A stretch of 64,000 nucleotides of DNA from Acanthamoeba castellanii str. Neff (GCF_000313135.1 NW_004457586.1:230267-294266); one strand, 5' to 3'; positions 11,975-23,123 are shown, counted from the stretch's first letter. Notes: generated from the letters alone by a model not told the origin. Program-made: numbers and translations.

Positions 11975-12532
11975 CTAGTGGTGCTCCTCTTCCTTGATGA
12001 ACCGGAGACCGCAGTAGCCGCAGTCGTGGGGGCCGGGCTTGTCCAGGTTGATAAAAATACGAGGGTGCCCAAGAGCGCCACCACCTGCAGTACGGAGCAA
12101 GGAAGATTGGGGCGGGGGGGGGGAGTGAGCTCGAAAATACGTTCAAATAGAGGGGGGGGGTTAAACCTCCATCACAAACCGCGGTGCTTCCGTGAGTGAC
12201 CTTGGGCGGAATCTCGTGAATCAATTCCTCAGCCGGCATAGGCTGTCAAGGAGGACGATCCTTAGCAAAATTAATGCTTGCAGGGGGGGGGTGAATAGAG
12301 AGGAGGGGCTTACGGCGTAAAGATTGCCAGGGTTTTCCGGCACACCAGGGCGGAAGACGTCATCCTTGAGGGCGATTTCGGTATCGCCAAGGAATGGAAT
12401 TTTAAGCTTCAAGCTCGATGCGGCCCTCGAGGCTGTTGAGCTCAACGTGGCTCGCGAGGCGAGGAGGGAAGACGACGAACGTCCATAGGCGGGCAGCATG
12501 CCCCTGCTGAGCTGCGGTGCGGCGCGCCTCAT
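11975..12532 (-). CDS. NDUFS6: NADH dehydrogenase (complex I) iron-sulfur protein 6, mitochondrial
   Basis: Accessory zinc-binding subunit of respiratory complex I, N-module side, in mitochondria. Three exons (12532-12314, 12242-12167, 12084-11975) give a 134-residue protein, close to the family length. The N-terminus is rich in Arg, Ser and Ala with no acidic residues, as expected for a presequence. The family signature crosses the second intron: [19 protein letters not shown], then [12 protein letters not shown]. The zinc ligands (Cys, His, Cys, Cys) are all present. The stop is a TAG at 11977-11975. Intron 2 contains long G-runs on the plus strand, that is C-runs in the transcript. Confidence 0.95.
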
Positions 12533-12630
12533 CTTCTTGTGGTTCTTGTTGTCTGCCTTATTTTTGTTGTTTTTATTTGTCTCTTTATTTTATTCTCGTC
12601 GACACAGACAAAGAAGGCCCAACAGCCAAG
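12533..12630. promoter_or_regulatory. 98-bp bidirectional promoter (NDUFS6 / LIM protein)
   Basis: The start codons of NDUFS6 (minus) and the LIM gene (plus) are only 98 bases apart. The gap is T-rich on the plus strand, with TTATTTTT and TTTATTTTATTC blocks, and ends in a CGACACAG that could be a splice acceptor or leader. Both transcripts must start inside it or inside a coding region. Confidence 0.5.
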
Positions 12631-13230
12631 ATGACTGACCTGGGGGATGACGTGAAGTGCGCTCGCTGCGGTGAGGAAGTGTATCAGTCTGAGAGGTACA
12701 GTCAACCCCAACCTTTTCGCAACAATCCCTTCTTAGCTTCGTTCTTCCCCCCCCCCTCTATTTTCTCTCCCTTCACTTTTCACCCGTGAACCAACAGGCT
12801 TCGTGCCGTCAACAAGGGTATGTGCACACGGGAGGCTTGAGTGACAGTGGAGAGGAGTGGTTGGTAGCGTTCACGGCGTGGCTACCCGAATGCTACACGC
12901 GTGAGGTCTGCACTGACCCTGTTCTTTTGCTGCCCCACAGTGTACCACAAGATATGTTTCAAATGTGCCGGCTGTGACAGCGCTCTCTCGTTGGGCAAGG
13001 AGTTCAAGCGGGATGGTATCACCCTCTGACTTGCTTCCTTCCCTGTGTGTGGTGTGTCGTGTGCTGTGTGTGTGGTGTGTCGTGTGGCACGCTTACCCCA
13101 GTACTCCTCTTACGCACGCCTTCGCCTCTCTTTTCTTGGACGTTGTGGTGGTGGCTGCTACCCAGGCCATCCCTTCTGCAAGAAGTGCTACGACTCCAAT
13201 TACCGCGTGGGCCAGGGCAATCGCGTGTGA
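12631..13230 (+). CDS. Small single-LIM-domain protein
   Basis: A short zinc-binding adaptor, probably linked to the actin cytoskeleton like other single-LIM or CRP-type proteins. Four exons from ATG 12631 give CARCGEEVYQSER, a linker, then YHKICFKCAGCDSALSLG and HPFCKKCYDSNY before the stop TGA at 13230. The eight zinc ligands follow the LIM pattern C-x2-C, H-x2-C, C-x2-C, C-x2-C. The glycine before HPFCKKC is split by the last intron, which confirms the join. The protein is under 90 residues, so it is essentially one LIM domain with a short tail. The third intron is T/G-rich with GTGTGTCGTGTG runs. Confidence 0.88.
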
Positions 13231-13585
13231 GCCCATCAGCTTCAACTCTCGGCAGGAGGAGGAAGAAGAAGGAGGAGGAGACCTAAGGAGCCTACAAAGA
13301 GAAACAACAATGAAGGCCTCACTCTCCTCCACGCCCCCCCCTCCCCGCTCTCTTCGCCTCTTTGTCTAAAGTCGGAGAGACGGAGACCACAAAATCCGCC
13401 GTTGCCGGGCGCCTCTTCCGCGGGGAAAGAGAAGAGGCCAGGAAAGAAAGAGAAAGAACACACGCACAAGAGTTCATTCAGTGCAGCACACCCACCAGAG
13501 AAGCGGAAGAGGGAGGCACACCGCACCCCCTTCTCTTCACGACAGCAGCCCACCACCGGCAGAACCAGAGCCAGCAGCAGCAGCC
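13231..13585 (+). other. Intergenic region and leader of the transhydrogenase gene
   Basis: 355 bases hold a purine-rich stretch and C-runs. I see no conserved coding segment. It probably contains the LIM gene's 3' end and the transhydrogenase promoter and leader. Confidence 0.4.
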
Positions 13586-16273
13586 ATGCGCAGACACGGT
13601 TTGAGACTTGTGGGGCGACCAGCCACCTCCCGCACCGGCACCCTGGGTGGTGCGGGGTGTTGGCCGACGCTCGTGTCATCGCCGAGCGTCGGGAGCGGGC
13701 GGGTGAGCCAGCCGCACCACCTGCTCTACTCGTCCGCGTCGCGCCCCGTCGGTTCGCCCTTCTCATCTTTCCTCAAAGAGGCCCAACAGCAGGCTGCCGC
13801 CGCCGCTGCCGCCACCCCCGCCCCCTCTCTGGCACCCTCCGCGGCCACTGCGGAGGAGAACAGCAGCGAGTCCCTTCCCAACTCGCCCTCGTCCCCTTCC
13901 AGTGCCCCAGTCGCCCCCGTATCTCTTCCCCCCCACCCACAACCGTCAGCTCAGATCATTTTCTATTTGTTCCTTGGCCTCGCGCGCGTGTTCCTTGTTT
14001 GACGGTGACCTCCGCACGCGACTTGGTCGTCCCTCTTCGCCCCCCCAGGGTGTGATGCTGGTGGAGGAGAGCATGATCCCCGAGTACGACCTCATCGTCA
14101 TCGGCAGCGGGCCGGCCGGACAAAAGGCCGCCATTCAGGTTCGTCTCCACCCCTCAGAGTGATAATGATGGCCTTAATTGGTGAGTGAGTGAGTGAGACT
14201 GATGGTCGACGTGGTGGTGGTGGATAGAGCTCGAAACTGGGCAAGCGCGTGGCGCTGGTGGACGACGGAGCGTGGCTGGGCGGGATCTGCCTCAACACCG
14301 GCACCATCCCCTCCAAGACCCTCCGCGAAGGTGCTCACTCTCCCGCTACGCCCACCCGCCGCGCTCGATCACAGCTCTTGCTCACCGCGCTGGCGGTATG
14401 TGCTGCGCATGGTGTGCACAACGCAGCCATTCTGTACCTGAGCGGATTCAAGCAGCGGTTCTTCTACGGCAAGAGCTACACGGCCAAGGAGAACTGGAAC
14501 TTCTCCGACCTCACCTACCGCGTGCAGAGCGTGATCAAGCGCGAGAAGGAGGTGATCATGAACCAGATCACCCGCAACCACGTCACCCATGTGCGAGGCC
14601 GTGGCTCGTTCTGGGACGCCAACACGATCCTCGTCAGGTCCGCCCTCCCCTCCCAGCTCCGTCGTGGTCTGACCTGCGGACTCCCAAATGCATTTCTCAA
14701 CCAACACACACGACACAACACACACACAACACACTTACACACACAACACCTTGCCGGTTCCGCTGTGCAGCGATTCGCATGGAACGAAGGGAAAGCTGAG
14801 AGGCAAGCACATCCTGGTGGCGTGCGGTACCCGGCCGGCCCACGACCCGAACATCCCCTGCGACGGCAAGTACATCTTCGACGCCGACCAGATCCTCAAC
14901 CTCTCCGGTGCGCGCAGGCCCCGATCGCCCTCCCAGCCGCCTGCTTGCAGCATTATTGCCATTTTCTCATCATTTCTTTGGTGTGCTCTGGTGTGCGCTG
15001 CAGAGATGCCCCGCAACCTGATCGTGGTCGGGGCCGGCGTGGTGGGCATCGAGTACGCCGCTATGCTGGGCTCCCTGGCCAACACGCAGGTGACGGTGAT
15101 CGATCAGAGGCCCGAGCTGCTGGAGTTTGTGGACCGCGAGATCGTCGACAACCTGGTCTTCCACATGCGTGAGGCGCGAGGCAAGTTCAGGCTGGGTGAA
15201 AAGGTTGTCCATCCCACCACCCCATAGCGACGCACGGTTGGTGGTGCATGTGTGTGTGTGTGTGTGTATGTGTGTGTTGTGTGTGTGTTGTGTGTGTGTG
15301 TGCGTGTGTGTTCCCGAGGGAGTGGCTCACCCGTCCCTCTTGGGGTATCGTGTTCAGGTGAAAAACGTGAAGGTCGACGAGGCGCGCAAGCGCGTTATTG
15401 CCGAGCTGGAGAGCGGGAAGCGCGTGATCGGCGACTCGCTCCTGTACGCCGTGGGGCGGCAGTGCAACTCTGACTCGCTTAACCTCGCCGCCGCCGGCCT
15501 CACCGCCGACGCTCGAGGTACACTCGTGTCTCACCCACCTGCGCCGACGCCGTTGACTGACGCGTTGAAACCGGGCAGGGCGCCTGAGGGTGAACGAGCA
15601 CTACCAAACGGCGGTGCCGCACATCTACGCCGCCGGCGACGTGATCGGCTTCCCGTCCCTCGCGTCGTCGTCGATGCTGCAGGGCCGCTTGGCCGTGTGC
15701 CACATGTGGGGCCAACAGTGCGCCCGCGTGCAGCCCAGCCTCATCCCCTACGGCATCTACTGTACTCGCCCCCTCCTTCTTCCCACACACCACTCCTGCC
15801 TGCGAGCTTTCGTAGCTAACCTCGTTTTCCTTCTTCTTTCGCGCAGCCATTCCTGAGATCAGCATGGTGGGGCAGACCGAGCACGAGCTGACCAAGAACA
15901 ACATCCCCTACGAGTACGGCATCGCGCGCTACTCGGAGATCGCCAAGGGCATGATGATCGGCGACGAGACCGGCGGCATGCTCAAGATTCTCTTCCACCA
16001 GGAGACCCGCAAGGTATACATTCAAACATCGCCACCGCGCTCCCCATCGCAGCACGCCCCTTGTCTCACTCCCGCGAACCGCTGAACGTCTCGAAGGTGT
16101 TGGGCGTGCACGCCATCGGAGAGAGCGCAACGGAGATCATCCACATCGGACAGGCCGCGCTGGCGATGGGGGCGACGATCGACTACTTCACCAACAACGT
16201 CTTCAACTTCCCCACCTTCGCCGAGGCCTACCAGGTTGCCGCGCTCGACGGCTACAACAAGATCATGGCCTAA
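13586..16273 (+). CDS. sthA: Soluble pyridine nucleotide transhydrogenase (SthA type), probably mitochondrial
   Basis: FAD flavoprotein that exchanges hydride between NADH and NADPH without pumping protons. From ATG 13586 the N-terminus is an Arg/Ser-rich presequence plus an Ala/Pro/Ser linker of about 110 residues not found in bacterial SthA. Then follow the FAD-binding YDLIVIGSGPAGQKAAIQ, the active-site segment GGICLNTGTIPSKTLRE, the NAD-binding LIVVGAGVVGIEYAAMLG, the second FAD site HIYAAGDVIGFPSLAS and the dimerisation domain ending YNKIMA, TAA 16273. The segment keeps the first Cys but has Thr in place of the second redox Cys. That marks transhydrogenases and excludes dihydrolipoamide dehydrogenase. 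The family is chiefly bacterial. About ten introns show that the gene is at home in this genome. Confidence 0.9.
15245..15312. repeat. GT microsatellite in a transhydrogenase intron
   Basis: An almost pure GT tract with short interruptions sits in the intron between the coding blocks ending near 15200 and starting near 15357. Confidence 0.85.
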
Positions 16274-16453
16274 TGATCACCACGTCGGCCATCTTGTTCA
16301 GAGAGAGCAAGGTTCGCTTCGCGCCGCACAACAAACAACAAACAAACAAACACTGTCCTATCATTCTACGGCACCACCACTACTATTATTTTATATACTA
16401 CAATACACCACGAATCGGCTCCCGAGGATCTTGCCTGCTTGGTCGCTGTTCGT

Positions 16454-19400
16454 TCAGGGGGTGTACTGCCACGAGGCGTCGTCCGCCTCCTCGAGCTCTT
16501 CGGCCTGGCTCTGCTGGATCGCCGAGAACCGCTTCTGCAGGCCCGCCAGCAGCAGGTTGGCACAGCTCTGGTCCTCCCTGCAATCACGGTGGCGCCCCCG
16601 ACCAACAGTACGCACGCACGCACGTCAGCACACGCACGCACAGCCCAACCACACACCCCGGGCCAGGACGGAGGGGATACCGCTTGAGTGCGGGTCGCTT
16701 GGAGGCAGCGGGCTTGGCGATGATGGACAGGGCTGCGGCGGGTGTGACTACGGTGGGCGGCGGCGGAGGCGGCGGGGTCACGGCCGAAGAAGACGACGCG
16801 GAAGGAGGAGCTACGGCGGCGGCCTTGACGCGCTTGTCGAGGATCTCGAGGGCCTTGGCCTGCCGCTCGACCTTCTTCTCCGAGGCCTCGAGGTGGCTCT
16901 GGAGCTTGGCCACCGTCTCGAGTACCTCGCGCAGGGCCTTCCCGCTCTCCTGCTGCACCAGGCTCCGCTCCTCGCGCCTCTCGCGCTCCGCCAGCTCACG
17001 CTGCTTCTCCTCGCGCTCCTCGCGCGCCCGCCTCGCGAGGGCCTCGTGCTCCTTGGCCCGCTCCAGCTCCCAGTCCTCGCGCAGCCGCTGGACCGTGGCC
17101 CTGGTCTCCCGCTCCCACTCGGCCTGCAGGTGAGCCACGAGCGCCTGCTTCTCCCGCTCCCAGTCGCCGTGCACCCGCCTGACCAGCTCCTTGCGCTGCC
17201 GGTCGTTCTCGGCCTGGAGGCCGGCCACCACCTTCGCCACGTCGAGCTCGCTCTGCGCCTGCTTGGCCTCGTCCCCGCCCTTCATCAGCGCCTGCGCGCG
17301 CTCGATCTCCTCCCGCAGGGCCTGCTCCCGTTGGGTGCGCTCGCGCTCGCGCTCCTCCATCTCCTCGCGCAAGACCGCAACCAGGCACTCCACACGCTGG
17401 CGCTCCTGGGCCTCGCGGGCACGCATCGCCTCGACCTCGCCCGCAAGCGCAGCCAGGGCCGACGTGAGGCGGTCCTCCTTCTCCCGGGCCTGGCCGCGCT
17501 CCTGCTCGAGCTCGTCGCGCAGCTCCTTGGCCTCGGAGAGAAGCCTCGCCTCGCGCTGCTCGACGCGCTGCGCTAGCTCGCCCCGGAGCCGCTCGATGCC
17601 GCCCTCAACGTCGAGCCGCCACTCGCGCCTGAGCCGCTGCTGGCTCTCGGCCTCGTCAGCCGCACGGGCCTCTTCTCGTTCGCGATCGTTCTTTTCGATC
17701 TCCCGCGCGAGCTCCTCCATACGGGCCTCGATCTGCCGCTGCTCGGCCTCGGCGTGGCCCACGCGCTGGCCCAGGTCGGCGGTCTGGCTCTGGAGGCCCT
17801 TGACCTGCTCGAAGATCAGCTGCTGCGGGTTGGGCAGGGGCTTCTTGTCCACTGCCGCGTGCACGCCCGATATGCCCCGCTTCAGCACCACAATCCTCAG
17901 CTCCCACATCTGCAGGATCGAACCCAAGCCGTAGCTGCCCCACCACCCACCACCACGAACGTCAGCTTGGCGATCAGGGTTAGGGGTGCAGAAGGAGTAG
18001 TTAGTTACCTGGCGAGGACTTCGCGAGGGTCGAGTTGATGGCCAGCGAGGGTGCTCAGCGCGAAGGACGAGCGGCGGAGGGTCATGGACTTGCCGCCCAG
18101 CTTCGCCGTGATGGCGTGCAGCAGCTGCAGAAGAGAATCCAGCGATGCCTGAGGGTGAGTGCTGGCGCAGCGATGCGAGAGATGAGAGATGATGATAGTG
18201 TGTGTGCAGCGTACGTGCGCGATGGGCTGGAGGTTGTTGACTTTGAAGGTCTTGGCCTTGAGTTCGCCGAAGAACGAAATGTCCGGCAGGAGGAAGTTGA
18301 CCGCGCTGCTCTTGCAGCCCACCCCTGCACACAACCCGCGTCCAAACCCAAAGTGGAACGTCATCGGCCGCAAAGAGACAGAACCCGCAGTAAAAGGGCA
18401 TCAGCGCTACTTACCGACGGCCTTCTTGAGTTCGTTCTTGAAGGGCTCCAGCAAGGGGAACACCTCTGCGAGGTGGGTGAGCGACAACGGTCAGGTTGAA
18501 TTTTGCAGTGCGTGTGTGTGTGCGGGTGAGTACCGGGCTTGCCGTTCCAGATATCGTCTTCTTCGATCCCCTGCTCGGCCAAGGTCTGCAGCGCGAGCAG
18601 CACCTCCGGCCCCTCAACAACCGGTGCCTGGACCTGGACCATCATTGCAGAGCCCACCCACCAACTGATCAGCACCAACCCACCAACCCAGTGTTGGTGG
18701 TCTGGTCGCTCACCTGTGCGCTGACACTGGTGGTGGTGCTGGAGAGGCGGCGCTGGAAGGCGGGGTCCTGCGCGTAGAGGGCCTTGAGCGCGCCGGGGTC
18801 CATCGTCATCCGCTTGCGGGCTGAGAGCCGCGTCTGATGCATCACCGATACCGCCGACAAGTGCGACCGCAGAGCCGGCACCGGCGGCCCAGCTGGCGCC
18901 GGTGCATCAGCCGCACGGGCCAGTACCGACACCGTCGGCGCTGGTGAGCCGGCCTCGGCCTGCTTCGTGGTGGCCGGGTCGGGCGTGGACGGCAGCGGAG
19001 GGAACAACTTCACCTGTCCGGACAGGTTCCTCCGGTTGATCTGCTTCGACGAAGACGCCCCGTAGTCCGAGACTGGCCTGGAGGCGGCCGGGCGCCCCGG
19101 CGGCGCATCTTCAGCAGACGACGGCCGGGGGTCGTCGGCTTCGGCCTGCTCCTGCAGGGACGACGAGGAGCGCGGCAGCTTGCGGCGAATGGCGCCGCTC
19201 GACGAGTGCCACGACACCGATATGAGGCCACCGCCAATTCCGAGGAATCGGCGTCGTCTTCCTCCGTATCTGCGGCCGTGGGCTGGGGCTGCTCGTCGGC
19301 CGCCGACGACGAGTCGGTCTCGGGCGCACTCTGGTCATCGCCTTCGCCGTCCACGTCATCATCAGCGCGTGGCCCTTGGGCGCTCTTGTCCGCGGTGCTG

Positions 19401-19858
19401 GTAACTACGGCGCTCACGGTCTTCTTCGATTGCTCGCCCTCTTCGGCATCCACCAGAGGTGCAGCGTGGTTGCCGTGACGACCACACCCGTCAGCCTGCG
19501 TCGTGGCGCCGGTACCTTGCCTGTTCTTCTGCGTCGTCTTCTTCTTGAGGCCGATGAGGTTCATGAGGCCTCCCTTCCCGACCGACCGCGAGCGCTGGTG
19601 CCGCTTCTTGGTCGCCGAATCCGTCGCAGTACCCTCTTCGCCGGCTGGTGGGGTCGTGGTGGTAGTGGTGGCGGCTGCTGAGTCGGCACGTCCTCTGCCC
19701 GGCTGGAGCACCTCGACGGCTCCCTCCGAAGCTGAGGTGGTGGGTGGCGCAGGCTGGAGGTCCATCAGCTTGGGGCGGTCCTTGGGTTTCCTCAGCCGTA
19801 AGCTGCCGCTCTTCTTCGCTTTCCGCTCTTCTTCGTTCTTTCCTTCGCACGAAGCCAT
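16454..19858 (-). CDS. Large coiled-coil protein, unknown function
   Basis: Starts at ATG 19858 (an in-frame upstream codon exists at 19960) and ends QYTP, TGA 16456-16454. The N-terminal 220 residues are disordered, Ser/Thr/Ala-rich and acidic with basic patches. An 80-nt intron (19231-19152) keeps the frame there. Next comes a globular segment of about 200 residues in several exons (DPGALKALYAQDPAFQRRL, AVNFLLPDISFFGEL, GLGSILQMWELRIVVLKR). A long coiled coil follows from about 17870 to 16850, rich in Arg, Glu, Gln and Leu with heptads (EELAREIEKNDREREEA). A Pro-rich hinge leads to the C-terminal helix LLLAGLQKRFSAIQQSQ. The layout resembles cytoskeletal or trafficking scaffolds, and formin-type regulators share the order globular-coil-short helix. 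No FH2 domain is present, and I cannot name the family. Confidence 0.75.
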
Positions 19859-20124
19859 CACCGCTTCACTTGTGGATGTGTGAGTGAGGCCTGTGTCCTG
19901 CTGCTGCTGGTAAGTGGTCTGTCTGGGGGTCGCTGGAAAGGACAAGCTACTCAGTAGCATGACCTTGTCGCTGGGTGCCCCTCATTTTCGGTAACTGAGA
20001 TTCACGGTTCACAGGCTTGTGCTAGCAACCTATCGCCTGTGTTGTTGTGCCAAGTAGAACCATGTGGCGGGTTGTTTATCGATTACATTTGGGAGGACAC
20101 AAATGCCGCGCCAGCGGCCGTGAA

Positions 20125-21725
20125 TTAGGTGGCGGCGGAGGGTTGGTCGTCGTCGGCGTCCTCGGCGTCGCCCTCGTCGGTGGCGTCCTTGGCGCGCTTG
20201 GTGCGGTGCTTGCACTTCTTGGAGAGGACGGTGACGGGGTCGGAGGTGAGCGTGTTGCTCCGCCAGCCGACGGCGTCGGCGCAGAACACGCGGATCAGGT
20301 ACCGCTTGCGCCCGTAGTAGGAGTTGACCCGCAGCCGCCCGAACACGCCGATCATGTCCTTGCTGTTGCCCTCCATCATCACCATCGTCCGCACCGTGAA
20401 GTTCTGCTCCGGCACCGCTTCGCCGGCCTCGCACGCCACGGCCACCTTCAGCAACTTCCCCGCGTCCGGGCCTCGCCACGCCTGCTCCGCCTCCTCTGGC
20501 GTGTCTGTTCACCACCACCACCGGCGTCAGCAAAAACGCTATCGCACAAAGAACGAAGAGCGAAAGCGAAGAAAGAACGAAAGAGAGCGAAAAAGGCGGC
20601 GGGTGAACCTGAGGGGAGGGTGAAGGCGACGGTGAAACAGAACTCCTTGTTCTGGAGGATCTTGGTGGGCGGCGATTCCACGAAGGCCAGCTGCGCCACG
20701 CGCTGGCGAGGCGACGTCGACGTCGGCGAACAGGACGTCGCCGACGAAGACGACAACGACGACGACGACGAAGAAGAGGCGGTGACATTGTTGGGAATAG
20801 AGATCGGAGCCGAGCTGGCCGCGCCGCGGGTGCGAGGAGAAGAAGAACAAGTGGCAGAGGCCGCTGATGAAGAGGAAGAAGAGGAAGAAGAGAAGATGGG
20901 CGAGGGCAGCGGGTGGGTGTCGAGGCGCCGGAAGTGGGCGTGGACGACGTAGTGTTGGTCGGCGTCGCGGTCGCTGTCGTCGCTGGAGTCGAGGAGCTTG
21001 CCCACCTCGTACGAGGGCGGCAGGTCGATGCCGAGCGAGTCGCTCAGCTTGCGCACCTCGACCGGCACGCCGCACGCGCCCCACACCTGCGTCTCGATGC
21101 ACATGATCAGGTCCTGCACCTTGCTCCCGGCCTCGACGCACACCGACACCGACCCGAGGCCCGGCAGCCGCGCCACCACCTGCAGCACCCGCTGCTGCTG
21201 GTGGTACGGGTACGGGTACGGTAGTCCTCCGCTGCGCTGGCCGCCGAGGCCCTGCGGCTGGGCCAGGACCTGGCCGGCGGGTTGCGTTGGTGGGGTCGAC
21301 CCCCAGGCGGCGAGGGGCGCGCCTGTAGCCGCAGCCGCAGCCGAAGCGGGGAGCTGGGTGGTCTGGAGGAGGGGCACGCCGCCGAGACCGCCGGTGTTGA
21401 GGGAGGGCCACCCCAACGGAAAGATGGCCGACGGGTGGGACGAAGACAAAGATGAAGATGACGAAGGTGAAGGTGAAGATGAAGAAGCTGATAGGGAACC
21501 GGGGATAGCGGAGGACGAGGTCATAATTGAAGAAAACGCTGAAGAAGCGCCGCTCGCGTCCGACATGGCGAGACGAAGAGAGGGCAGTTGGGGCGGGAAG
21601 CCCACCCCGCTCGAAACGAAGGCCCGCTGGGTGGTATGGGGGGCGCGTGGAGCCACGGCCCCTGCGTAGTCCCCCGACCCTTGCACCCCCGCTGGGACGT
21701 GTCGGCCGCGCGTTGTTGCTTCCAT
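20125..21725 (-). CDS. Ubiquitin-like plus beta-rich domain protein, possible transcription factor
   Basis: Two exons from ATG 21725 to the stop at 20127-20125. The N-terminal 150 residues are Ser/Pro/Gln-rich. Residues about 175-250 (VSVCVEAGSKVQDLIMCIE to EVGKLLDSSDDSD) look like a ubiquitin-like beta-grasp domain. A long Ser/Ala-rich linker follows, coded by GA-rich repeats around 20745-20905. The C-terminal part, joined across the intron near 20500-20615, alternates hydrophobic strands (LAFVESPPTKILQNKEFCF, LKVAVACEAG, RYLIRVFCADAVGW) and ends in a basic SKKCKHRTKRAKD tail. Strand-rich domains with such basic ends occur in immunoglobulin-like or p53-like DNA-binding proteins. That reading is a guess from pattern only. 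Confidence 0.7.
20740..20905. repeat. GAC/GAA trinucleotide-rich coding repeat
   Basis: Imperfect GAC and GAA/GAG triplets on the plus strand encode poly-Ser stretches of the ubiquitin-like gene on the minus strand. They stay in frame, so they act as an expandable linker. Confidence 0.7.
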
Positions 21726-22397
21726 CTTTGAATTCTGTCTCTTTCTTTCTGTCTTCTTGTCGGAAGCAAAACGGCAGATCTAGCATCCTAATCCGCCAAT
21801 CGGGAGGCGCATTAAAGCCTCTGATTGGCTGCATGGACTTGCACAGAAGTTTCGGTCCAGTTGCTGTCGACTTCTGCCTTGGTAACCGCACGTTAAGAAG
21901 GCGGACGACGTGGCCGTGTGAGTCTCCGGAGCCCCCCTTGTCATTAGGCGAATGCCTGGCCTCAATTCGTCGCCTGCCAATGGGCGCCGTGGCTGAGCAA
22001 TGAAACCAAGAGCGGCACCGGGGAAGCAGCCAAGAGACCAAAGGCACCAGTTGTTCTCGCCCTGCACGTTTGGAGGAAAAAATACAGCAGAACGCGGAGG
22101 AGTGAAAGAGAGTTGCCACACATCCACAACCAACCAACTCACCTGGTAAGGGTCGACCCTCTCTTTTTTCGCTCTTCCTTTCGTGAAGCCCCTTCGCCTC
22201 CTCGTGCTTCTTCTGGTTGGCCCGCAGCCACTTTAGTTTTTGCGTTGTCGCTCTTCGTGCATCATCACATCACTCTCATCGTCTTTTGTTCTCCTTCGTT
22301 CTTCTTCGCTCTTTGCGGTGTTCCCCATCATCCAAACCCCCTTCAGATCGGAAGACTTGATAGTATCGGTTAGATCAACAACAACAACAACAACAAC
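21726..22397. promoter_or_regulatory. Divergent promoter region and Rap1 leader with a predicted leader intron
   Basis: 672 bases lie between the minus-strand gene starting at 21725 and Rap1 at 22398. A good GT-AG pair (22146 GTAAGG to CTTCAG at 22346, 201 nt, pyrimidine-rich end) suggests an intron in the Rap1 5' leader. The leader ends in an ACAACAACAAC tract that runs directly into the ATG. The stretch 21780-22000 has mixed composition, and nothing in it supports a gene. Confidence 0.5.
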
Positions 22398-23123
22398 ATG
22401 TTGGAGTACAAGATTGTCGTTCTGGGAAGCGGTGGCGTTGGCAAATCGGCTTTGACCGTTCAGTTCGTCCAGGGCATCTTCGTCGAGCAGTACAACAACA
22501 ACTCCACTTTTTGCTGCCTTCTTGAGCCAAGTTCTCACTTTTCATCATCATTGGCGTTCACCAGTACGATCCCACCATCGAAGATTCCTACCGTAAGCAG
22601 GTGGAAGTCGATGGACAGCAGTGCATGCTCGAGATCCTCGATACTGCAGGAACTGAGCAGTTCACCGGTAACGCCCCCCCCACAATCCCTTGATCCAATC
22701 CAACTTCTCTCTTTGCGTTCTTTCTTTACTCATTAGTCCCCCCCTTGCACAGCTATGAGGGATTTGTACATGAAGAACGGCCAGGGCTTCGTGTTGGTGT
22801 ACTCCATCATCGCCCCCTCGACCTTCAACGATTTGCCCGACCTCAGGGAACAGATTCTGCGCGTGAAGGACATGGACGACGTACCGATGGTGCTCGTCGG
22901 CAACAAGTGCGATCTGACGGACCAGCGCGCCATCTCGACCGAGCAGGGCGACTCGCTGGCCAAGAAGTTCAACTGCGTCTTCCTCGAATCGTCGGCCAAG
23001 ACGAAGATCAACGTCGAGCAGATCTTCTTCGACCTCATCCGGCAGATCAACCGCAAGACCGGTTCTGGCGGCAAGGACGCCGGCGGCGGTGGCGGCAAGA
23101 AGAAGGGCTGCCTCCTCTTCTAA
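22398..23123 (+). CDS. rap1: Rap1-type small GTPase
   Basis: Ras-superfamily switch controlling adhesion and cytoskeleton in amoebae, membrane-bound by prenylation. Exons: 22398 to about 22490, about 22565-22667, and 22753-23123. P-loop GSGGVGKS, effector region [16 protein letters not shown], switch [24 protein letters not shown] guanine motif and ESSAK are intact. Thr replaces Gln after DTAG, the mark of Rap1 rather than Ras. The protein ends KKKGCLLF, a CaaX box whose terminal Phe favours geranylgeranylation. The first intron is odd: the protein requires ...VEQ joined to YDPTIED, but the genomic repeat CAGTAC at both ends allows no GT-AG junction that keeps frame, so a base may be missing or the splice is non-canonical. 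AATAAA follows at 23335. Confidence 0.95.

Noticed and set aside
15245..15312. GT tract as a telomere or satellite remnant
   Set aside because: It lies wholly in a well-defined intron and has no telomere unit.
13586..16273. Dihydrolipoamide dehydrogenase
   Set aside because: The second redox-active Cys is Thr, and GGICLNTGTIPSK is typical of transhydrogenases.
16584..18401. A 605-codon frame taken as one gene
   Set aside because: It includes intron sequence at both ends. Conserved exon joins show the real coiled-coil gene is longer and differently bounded.
22233..22538. Minus-strand frame over the Rap1 start
   Set aside because: Antisense to a conserved exon and a CAA-repeat leader, with no protein-like features.
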